Assembly: GCA_946885905.1 (NCBI GenBank)
Contig: CAMPHL010000003.1
Location: forward strand, 1-21,582
DNA length: 21,582 bases
Source of the DNA: an uncultured Pseudomonadota bacterium
GTDB taxonomy: Bacteria; Pseudomonadota; Gammaproteobacteria; Burkholderiales; Usitatibacteraceae
Direction of reading: 5' to 3'
In this document: positions 7,199 through 11,953 of the stretch, piece after piece
How positions within the stretch are numbered: position 1 is the stretch's first letter
Layout: each line of letters opens with the position of its first letter
Notes under the pieces: generated by a model
What the model was told of the DNA's origin: nothing
The model's input: the letters and a program-made list of their open reading frames with translations, nothing else
Databases searched by the model: none
Translations under genes and position numbers: made by a program

Positions 7199-8257
7199 AT
7201 GGATATTACGACCGCTGGAGTCGATCTGGCAAAGAACCTCATCACGGTCTGCGCCCAGGATCCCTCGGGTCGCACGGTGGAGCGCCGGGACCTGCGCCGT
7301 GATGGTTTCCTGGCGTGGCTGCGACGGCTGCCAATGGGTTGCTTGGTCGGCATGGAGGCGTGCAGCGCAGCCCACTACTGGGCTCGAGAAATGGCGGCGA
7401 TGGGGCTGGTTGCGCGAATTATGGCCGCAGAGTTCGTGCAACCTTTCCGCAAGAGCCGTGCCGGCAAGAACGACCGCAACGATGCCGAGGCGATCGCGAT
7501 TGCCGTGCGCGAGGCGAACATGCGCTTCGTGCCCGTGAAGAGTGTCGAACAGCAGGCTCGGCTTGCCAGACATCGGGTGCGCGAAGGATGGAAGGAAGAG
7601 CGGACCGCTCTCGGTAATCGCATTCGCGGCCTCCTGGCTGAGTTCGGGGTGGTGATACCCAAGTCACAGGCGGCCCTGGGTCGTGCGCTAGCCGAAGCGC
7701 TGCATGATGAGCGCTTGCCTGGCCCGGTGCGCGAGCTGGTGCGCGAGAGCAGGGAGCATCTCGAGGTCCTTGGCCAGCGCATCGCCCACTGCGATCGCGC
7801 CATCGGCCTTGCTTGCCGCGGCGACCCAGCAACCACTCGGCTTCGTGAGCTCTGTGGGGTGGGTCCGACCGTGGCGGATGCCGCCGTGGCCACAATCGGT
7901 GATGCGCGCGCTTTTCGCAATGGCCGGCAGTTCGCGGCCTGGCTGGGGATGACCCCACGCCAATTCTCGAGCGGCGGGGTGACGCGCCTTGGCGGAATCA
8001 CGCGGCGCGGCGATGCCTACTTGAGGACCCTGCTGATCCAGGGTGCGCGCTCCGCGCTGAAGAGCGCGCGCAATCAGGCGCCTGATCGAGCGAGCCGCTT
8101 GCAGCAATGGATCGTGCAGCTCTATGCCCGCGTCGGCTACCAGAAGACGTTGGTGGCGATCGCCAACAAGAACGCGCGCGTTATCTGGGCCCTTCTCGCG
8201 CGCGACGAAGCTTACAACCCGGAAGCATGGAAGGCTTACCAACCCTCATCTCCGTAG
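7199..8257 (+). CDS. IS110/IS1111-family transposase
   Basis: The 352-residue recombinase of the IS110 type is intact. The N-terminal RuvC-like DEDD domain has Asp9 (GVDLAK), Glu53 (VGMEAC), and Asp92/Asp95 (KNDRNDAEAI). The C-terminal 'transposase IS116/IS110/IS902' domain contains CGVGPTVADAAVATIGD, and then WLGMTPRQFSSGGVTRLGGITRRGD with the candidate nucleophilic serine at about 258. A Shine-Dalgarno-like AGGGGG lies at about 7183-7188 before the ATG. It is transcribed opposite to the integron cassettes. In the IS110 family this protein acts with a structured RNA from the element's own noncoding end that chooses both donor and target. Confidence 0.95.
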   Translation: MDITTAGVDLAKNLITVCAQDPSGRTVERRDLRRDGFLAWLRRLPMGCLVGMEACSAAHYWAREMAAMGLVARIMAAEFVQPFRKSRAGKNDRNDAEAIAIAVREANMRFVPVKSVEQQARLARHRVREGWKEERTALGNRIRGLLAEFGVVIPKSQAALGRALAEALHDERLPGPVRELVRESREHLEVLGQRIAHCDRAIGLACRGDPATTRLRELCGVGPTVADAAVATIGDARAFRNGRQFAAWLGMTPRQFSSGGVTRLGGITRRGDAYLRTLLIQGARSALKSARNQAPDRASRLQQWIVQLYARVGYQKTLVAIANKNARVIWALLARDEAYNPEAWKAYQPSSP

Positions 8258-8520
8258 TCGACTGCAACACGCGATAGCGAACCGGTCAGACCGGCCGCGG
8301 AAGAACCTGGCTAACAATGCGGCAGGCACAACGTGAGGCGCTTGATCGGCACCTCATGGCCCACGCCGACCAGCGAATGAGGTTCCGCGGTGCGGCTTAT
8401 ATCCTGGCCCGCATGCGACCGACTGCATGCAACAAGGCCGTTTAAGGATCTGCAGTCTGTTCCTGGATTCGCACGAATGTGACGCCGACTGAAACAACAC
8501 CACTTTACTAAGCGCCTTTT
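8258..8520 (+). ncRNA. putative IS1111 bridge-RNA region (right end of the IS)
   Basis: This is a noncoding stretch between the transposase stop and the right terminal repeat; in IS1111-type elements the bridge RNA is expected here. Predicted stem-loops in order are: CCGGT-CAG-ACCGG (8282-8294); CCTG...CAGG (8306-8326); TGAGG...CCTCA (8334-8356); and GCATGC-8 nt-GCATGC (8411-8430). The second loop contains GGCTAACAATGC (8309-8320). As RNA this pairs along 12 positions, with one U-G wobble, to the plus-strand GCGTTGTTAGCC at 8565-8576, the attC core beside the insertion. A possible donor-matching stretch lies at 8441-8466 (TTTAAGGA...CAGTCTGTTCC), resembling parts of the IS ends. RNA limits and fold are inferred. 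Confidence 0.5.
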
Positions 8521-8824
8521 ATGCGAAATCGACGACGACGACCGTTGACGGGAAGTCTCTTAAGGCGTTGTTAGCCGGCAATTTGGTCATATCCGCATGA
8601 CTTCCGATCCAAAACCACTGCACGCCCTCGGAAGTATCGTGGCCAAGCGCGCGATGGTGCTCGCCGACGCGCACCGACCAGAGTTTCCCAAGGCGCTTGA
8701 AGTGAAGCGAAGGGTGCCGCGGATCGGATTTGAGAAGCTGGAAGTTCTTGTCGGCGACTGCGCGGACGGCCTTAGGCAGCGCGTCATATAGCGCCCAAAA
8801 GCGGCCGGATGCCGTGTGCTTCAA
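8519..8824 (-). pseudogene. RelE/ParE-like toxin (cassette 2), frameshifted C-terminus running into the IS
   Basis: The translated 101-residue product (MKHTASGRFWALYDALPK...) matches the small RelE/ParE-superfamily toxins that follow 66-residue antitoxins in cassettes. Recognisable parts are RHPSLHFKRLGKLWSVRVGEHHRALG and WFWIGSHAD. The expected ending 'GSHAEYDxxxG-stop' is broken. With one base restored near 8592, the frame reads A-[D/E]-Y-D-Q-I-A-G and stops at the TAA inside the attC core GGCTAAC. In the present frame the last 16 or so residues are encoded by attC and IS sequence. The start is TTG, overlapping the antitoxin stop (TTGA), so translation is coupled. The toxin may be weakened or dead. 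The exact toxin subfamily is not certain. Confidence 0.7.
8564..8576 (-). repeat. attC site of cassette 2, R'' half
   Basis: The minus strand reads GGCTAACAACGCC (8576-8564). This is the R'' core of the cassette 2 attC, separated from the rest of the site (6991-7100) by the IS. It includes the TAA that would end the unshifted toxin frame. Confidence 0.7.
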
Positions 8825-9021
8825 AGGGGGCGGGTTTTTCCTGCCCTGTGGTCGGCCATCGAGTCTTCGATGAGGCGGTCAAGTTTCCCCGCTGCCGCGT
8901 CGGCTTCGATTTGACGATCCCAAACCTGGGCGTCGAACTCGGCAAACCACTCCCGGAACTGCGCAAGTTCCTCGGGAGAAAGGCTCTTGATGAGGAGTTC
9001 GAGTTTCTCGACGGCGCCCAC
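8821..9021 (-). CDS. antitoxin of the cassette toxin-antitoxin pair
   Basis: The 66-residue acidic, helical protein from a GTG at 9021 (AVEKLELLIKSLSPEELAQF..., then AAGKLDRLIEDSMADHRAGKTRPL) has the length and pattern of the small antitoxins encoded just before RelE/ParE-like toxins in integron cassettes. The 'LSPEELAxFREWFAEFDAxxWDRQxE' block is characteristic of that group. Its stop overlaps the toxin's TTG start by 4 bp. An own promoter is plausible in the 53-bp leader, as is usual for addiction cassettes. The frame is intact, so it would still neutralise any residual toxin. Confidence 0.8.
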   Translation of the reverse strand: MGAVEKLELLIKSLSPEELAQFREWFAEFDAQVWDRQIEADAAAGKLDRLIEDSMADHRAGKTRPL

Positions 9022-9049
9022 GATGGCCCCTGTGAAAAGACGTCAAATA

Positions 9050-9079
9050 ATTGTACGCCGGTCACTAATTGCCGGCTAA
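9050..9079 (-). promoter_or_regulatory. candidate cassette-borne promoter for the toxin-antitoxin pair
   Basis: On the minus strand, TTAGCC (9079-9074, inside the attC core), an 18-bp spacer and TACAAT (9055-9050, five of six consensus bases) lie about 30 bp before the antitoxin GTG. The -35 is weak. The long leader (53 bp against about 3-15 bp for the other cassettes) supports a promoter here. Confidence 0.35.
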
Positions 9080-9193
9080 CGCTTCGGTGAGCGGCCGGCC
9101 ACCGCTGCCAATTGGTGCAGCCGCGCACAAGATGCAAAGCGCGGCACCGGCACCCTACGTTGGAACCCGGACCGCTCCGGCGGGTAGTTAGAT
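9074..9193 (-). repeat. attC site of cassette 1
   Basis: This 120-bp site has R' GTTAGCC (minus strand, 9080-9074) and R'' ATCTAAC (9193-9187), the latter overlapping the stop codon of the cassette 1 gene. Inner arms GAGCGGCCGG (9089-9098) and GAGCGG-T-CCGG (complement of about 9167-9178) pair with a single extrahelical base, the feature IntI uses to choose the strand. Confidence 0.85.
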
Positions 9194-9571
9194 GTCACCA
9201 ACGGCACGACGCTGACACCACTTGAACCCTGCGACAGCGAATACTAGTTGCGGGATGATGGCGATAAGCACGGTCGCTAAGATGTAGCCAAGGAATGCTT
9301 CCAATGGTGCGTTGGTAGTAGCGTAGATGACGCCCACAGTTGCTATGGAGGCCAAAGAGATTGATGCTCCTGCTCCGGCCGACATCAGTAGGCTTGCGCG
9401 GCCCTTCGCGACTCGATAACCGGCAATCAGCGGCAGCACAGTCAGCGACGCCGCAAATGCCGCAGTTCTCAGAAACGTCTCCTCTTCCGGGTGCGCGCTG
9501 GTGGCATGTATCAGGACGATCATTAGCACCTCAACGCCCCAAACTGGCGCCACTGCCGATAGAAATGTCAT
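9188..9571 (-). CDS. small membrane protein (integron cassette 1)
   Basis: The 127-residue protein has four predicted membrane helices (about residues 5-25, 36-53, 62-83 and 91-115) and a basic C-terminus (KWCQRRAVGDI). The ATG at 9571 is chosen because it lies 13 bases from the attI-type core at 9584-9590, and because the open frame further upstream is only the antisense of intI. It is the attI-proximal cassette and so should be the most strongly expressed from the integron promoter. No family is recognised. The stop codon is part of the attC R'' box. Confidence 0.7.
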   Translation of the reverse strand: MTFLSAVAPVWGVEVLMIVLIHATSAHPEEETFLRTAAFAASLTVLPLIAGYRVAKGRASLLMSAGAGASISLASIATVGVIYATTNAPLEAFLGYILATVLIAIIPQLVFAVAGFKWCQRRAVGDI

Positions 9572-9583
9572 CGGTTCAGCGAC

Positions 9584-9590
9584 ATCTAAC
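9584..9590 (-). other. attI-type core site (GTTAGAT)
   Basis: On the minus strand, AAGTTAGATGTC marks the junction between the intI side and the first cassette, matching the GTTRRRY core. It is 143 bp upstream of the intI start, with no palindrome around it, which is what separates attI from attC. Further integrase-binding sites cannot be defined by eye. Confidence 0.7.
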
Positions 9591-9624
9591 TTCGATTGGT
9601 GCGACAGGTGTTCTGGCGCTTGCG

Positions 9625-9684
9625 CATATAAAACCCCTACTGCGGAATAACAACAATTGTCAGGTTCACCGCCCACGCAGTCAA
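9625..9684 (-). promoter_or_regulatory. candidate cassette promoters (Pc) between intI and attI
   Basis: Two minus-strand promoter-like pairs, each with a 17-bp spacer, point into the array. TTGACT (9684-9679) pairs with GACAAT (9661-9656), and TTGTTA (9653-9648) pairs with TATATG (9630-9625). The second would start transcription about 50 bp before the first cassette gene. The position fits known integron Pc promoters. The assignment is by consensus match only. Confidence 0.45.
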
Positions 9685-9733
9685 CGTCTGGCCGCTGCAG
9701 CCGTTGTTCGCTTCTCCCCCCGCTTCCTTGCGC

Positions 9734-10611
9734 ATGGACGAGGCTGCGTCCCTTTCCTTCGATCGCGCCGATGGCCCGTTGGGCAAGTCGCTGCTCATCG
9801 AGCGCGTGCGCGAGGCCGTGCGTCTTCGCCGCTACAGCGTGCGTACGGAGCACGCGTATTGCACCTGGATTCTGCGCTACCTCCGTTTCAACGGCTTGCG
9901 GCACCCGAGCCAGTTGAGCGGGGAGCAGGTCGTGGCCTTCCTCTCCTCGATCGCCAACCGGGACAAGGTCTCGGCCTCGACGCATAACCAGGCTCTCGCG
10001 GCGCTGCTCTTCCTGTACAGGGATGTGCTGCACCAGGAACCAGAGTGGATGCAGGAGATCACGCGTGCGAGGCGCCCGCAGCGCTTACCGGCCGTGCTCA
10101 CGCGCGCGGAAGCGAAGGCCGTGCTGGCCGCCATGTCGGGCGACCACGCGCTGATGGCACGCCTCATGTACGGCAGCGGCATTCGCCTCATCGAATGCCT
10201 GCGGCTGCGCGTGAAGGATCTAGACCTCGATGCCGGCCAGCTCGTGGTCCGGTTGGGCAAGGGCGCAAAGGATCGGGTCACGATGGTGCCCGCTTCCCTC
10301 ACCGCCGACCTGCGGGCACACCTCGGGCGCGTGCGCCGGATCTACGAGCGTGATCGGGCGGCGGGGGTGGCCGGTGTCGAGGTCCGGGAGGCAGAGGCAT
10401 CGATGCGCCTGGAAGCTGGCCGTCTGTGGGGCTGGCACCGGTGTCCTCGCACGTGCTGCGCCACTCCTTCGCCACCCACCTGGTCGAGGACGGCGTCGAC
10501 ATCCGCACGGTGCAGGAGCTGCTCGGCCACAAGGACGTGAGCACGACCATGGTCTACGTCCACGTCCTCAACCGCGGGGACCGGCGGGTCGAAAGCCCGC
10601 TGGACCGCTAG
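9734..10611 (+). pseudogene. intI: integron integrase, internal deletion with frameshift
   Basis: This was a tyrosine recombinase that inserts and excises cassettes at attI and attC. The first frame (ATG 9734) carries the N-terminal core-binding domain (RRYSVRTEHAYCTWILRYLRF...VSASTHNQALAALLFLYRDVL) and the start of the catalytic domain: first Arg in YGSGIRLIECLRLRVKDLD and Lys in GKGAKDRVTMVP. Near 10426 the frame breaks. The remaining catalytic residues are in another frame: HxxR in [13 protein letters not shown], His in LLGHKDV, and Tyr in [12 protein letters not shown]. By comparison with IntI1, the roughly 40 residues between the 'WGW/WPW' block and 'AGL...P' are missing. This missing part includes the IntI-specific insertion needed to bind folded attC. 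The protein cannot be functional as encoded. The translation-start context is weak. Confidence 0.9.
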
Positions 10612-10615
10612 GCAA

Positions 10616-11314
10616 TCAGGCGGCGGCGACCTTGGCGGCTGCGCGCAGGTCCTGCACGATGCGGCCGGACTGGGCGATCTCGGCGTCGTGGTCCGCGTCG
10701 CGCCAGGGCTCGGCGAGGGCGGCCTCGTACCAGCGCTTCATCGAGGGCGCGGCGAGCAGGCGGCGCGCATAGCCGGCGGCCGGCTCGGACAGCTCCAGGC
10801 CATACGACTGCACGCGGAAGGCGACCGGGCAGAAGAAGGCGTCCACGCCGCCGAGCTCGCGCCCCGCGAGGAAGGGGCCGCCGAAGCGATCGAGGCCCTC
10901 GGTCCAAAGCTGGGAGATGCGGGCGACGTCCTTCGCCAGCGCATCGCTCACGCGGTGCAGCTTCACGCGCACGCCGCAGCTCATGCCGCAGTCGTTCCGC
11001 AAAGCCTGGAAGCCGCTGTGCATCTCGGCGGCCGCGCAGCGCGCCCAGGCCCGTGCGGTGGCATCGGTTGGCCATACGCCCGCATGGCGATCGGCCAGAT
11101 ACTCGAGTATCGCGAGCGAATCCCAGACCTGGCGTCCTTCGTGGTGCAGCACCGGCACGCGGTTGGTCGGCGACTTCCCCGCGATCGAGCGCAGGAACCC
11201 TGCCCCGAATACGTGGTTCACCTCCTCGAACGGGATGCCCAGCTCGCTCATCAGCGCCCAGGGGCGCAGCGACCAGGAGGAGTAGTTCTTGTTGCCGATA
11301 TGGAGGGTATACAT
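10616..11314 (-). CDS. glutathione S-transferase family protein
   Basis: The 232-residue protein starts at the ATG at 11314; the frame is open further upstream, but the thioredoxin-like domain begins here. The N-terminal domain has YTLHIGNKNYSSWSLRPW, where Ser12, Ser13 and Ser15 are candidate glutathione-activating residues. It also has the cis-proline SPTNRVPVL and the glutathione-binding VWDSLAILEYLAD. The C-terminal half is helical (ARAWARCAAAEMHSGFQALRNDCGM...). The SSWSLRPW start resembles the YfcF/maleylacetoacetate-isomerase-like bacterial group. The substrate is unknown. It converges with the broken integrase gene, with 4 bp between the stops, and marks the right edge of the integron. 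Confidence 0.9.
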   Translation of the reverse strand: MYTLHIGNKNYSSWSLRPWALMSELGIPFEEVNHVFGAGFLRSIAGKSPTNRVPVLHHEGRQVWDSLAILEYLADRHAGVWPTDATARAWARCAAAEMHSGFQALRNDCGMSCGVRVKLHRVSDALAKDVARISQLWTEGLDRFGGPFLAGRELGGVDAFFCPVAFRVQSYGLELSEPAAGYARRLLAAPSMKRWYEAALAEPWRDADHDAEIAQSGRIVQDLRAAAKVAAA

Positions 11315-11357
11315 CCAGCCATTGTGCCGCCCGGGCGCGGCGGCGGCCAAACGACTT

Positions 11358-11897
11358 CTACTCGCTTGCTTGTGAGCCGGGCTCACGCTCCACGCCGCTC
11401 ACCGCCGTGAGGATCCCTTGCATCACGGCGAGCGGTGGTGGGGGGCATCCCGGCACCACGACATCCACGGGGATCACGCTGGCCACCCCGCCGCAGGTCG
11501 CGTAGCCCGTGCCGAAGATGCCGCCATCGCGTCCGCAGTCGCCCACCGCGACCACCAGCTTCGGATTGGGCATCGCCTCGTAGGCGATGCGAAGCGCACG
11601 CTCCATGTTGCGCGAGACGGGGCCGGTCACGAGGAGCATGTCGGCGTGCCTCGGGCTCGCGGCGAAGCGGATGCCCATGCCTTCGAGGTTGTAGTAGGGA
11701 TTTCCGAGCGCCTGCAGCTCGAGCTCGCAGCCGTTGCACGATCCCGCATCCACCTGGCGTATGACCAGGGCGCGCCCGAGGATCTCGAGGATGCGCTTCT
11801 CGATGGCGGCCGAGCGCGTGCGCCACTCCTCGCGCGCCTCGGGCGCGGGCTCGCTCACCAGGCCCGTGCGCGCAATCCTGAAGAGGATGGGAATCAT
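11358..11897 (-). CDS. hyfI: hydrogenase-4-type small subunit (NuoB/HyfI-like iron-sulfur protein)
   Basis: The 179-residue protein is homologous to HyfI/HycG and NuoB, which carry the [4Fe-4S] cluster nearest the active site in complex I and group 4 hydrogenases. All four expected ligands are present: Cys54 and Cys57 (GSCNGCELE), Cys121 (GDCGRDGG) and Cys151 (PGCPPPP). Electron-carrying capacity therefore appears kept even though the partner large subunit has lost its metal site. It is the last gene of the operon. Its ATG overlaps the stop of a 19-codon ORF that bridges the gap from hyfG. Confidence 0.9.
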   Translation of the reverse strand: MIPILFRIARTGLVSEPAPEAREEWRTRSAAIEKRILEILGRALVIRQVDAGSCNGCELELQALGNPYYNLEGMGIRFAASPRHADMLLVTGPVSRNMERALRIAYEAMPNPKLVVAVGDCGRDGGIFGTGYATCGGVASVIPVDVVVPGCPPPPLAVMQGILTAVSGVEREPGSQASE

Positions 11898-11953
11898 GAT
11901 CCTCTCCCAAAAGACAGGGTCCGGCCGATGGACGGGGTTTCGCGAAGCACCAT
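11894..11953 (-). CDS. possible 19-residue coupling ORF between hyfG and hyfI
   Basis: An ATG overlaps the hyfG stop (TGATG), and the frame ends in a TGA overlapping the hyfI ATG (ATGA). It encodes MVLRETPSIGRTLSFGRGS. No other operon gap of this size exists. It could be a translational-coupling leader or a leftover of a lost gene, since hyfH-type ferredoxin genes often sit here. There is no evidence that the peptide itself matters. Confidence 0.25.
   Translation of the reverse strand: MVLRETPSIGRTLSFGRGS

Larger units (their letters stand above)
7101..8562 (+). mobile_element. IS110-family, IS1111-type insertion sequence inside an attC
   Basis: This is a single-gene element of about 1.46 kb. 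Subterminal inverted repeats GAGACTCCCCG (7104-7114) and the complement of GAGACTTCCCG (8549-8559) match at 10 of 11 positions. They sit exactly where the attC palindrome of cassette 2 is broken. There is a short left end (about 98 bp before the gene) and a long right end (about 305 bp after it), the layout of the IS1111 subgroup. No target duplication is seen, as expected for IS110-family elements. The exact ends could shift by a few bases. IS1111-type elements that target attC sites are known as the IS1111-attC group. Confidence 0.75.
4565..10611. mobile_element. chromosomal integron: broken intI, attI core and six cassettes
   Basis: This is a platform with the standard architecture. A tyrosine recombinase of the IntI family is on the plus strand, an attI-type core (GTTAGAT) lies 143 bp upstream of it, and a row of short genes runs away from it on the minus strand. 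Each gene is separated from the next by a 63-124 bp attC-like imperfect palindrome bounded by GTTRRRY-type cores. Several attC sites share long identical blocks, as expected for a resident array. The left limit is uncertain because no attC follows the last cassette. The array is lower in GC than its flanks. Integrase damage, two cassette frameshifts and an IS inside one attC suggest that it is no longer self-mobile. Confidence 0.85.

Noticed and set aside
8309..8318. An attC core (GGCTAAC) after the transposase gene as a recombination site
   Set aside because: It has no partner core or palindrome at attC distance and lies inside the IS. It is better explained as the guide segment of the bridge RNA.
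7126..8388. Inverted pair GCGGAACCGCAT (7126-7137) and the complement of GCGGAACCTCAT (8377-8388) as the IS ends
   Set aside because: An 11 of 12 match, but these ends leave the attC unrepaired. The pair GAGACTYCCCG at 7104/8559 sits exactly at the attC break and restores a normal-sized site. The inner pair may be a chance match or part of the RNA fold.
8487..8576. A separate attC with R' GTTTCAG near 8489
   Set aside because: Once the IS right end is placed at about 8562, this stretch is IS sequence. Only the R'' core at 8570-8576 belongs to an attC.
9572..10033. N-terminal extension of the cassette 1 membrane protein reaching into intI
   Set aside because: Upstream codons are antisense to intI and cross the attI core. 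Cassette genes start inside the cassette.
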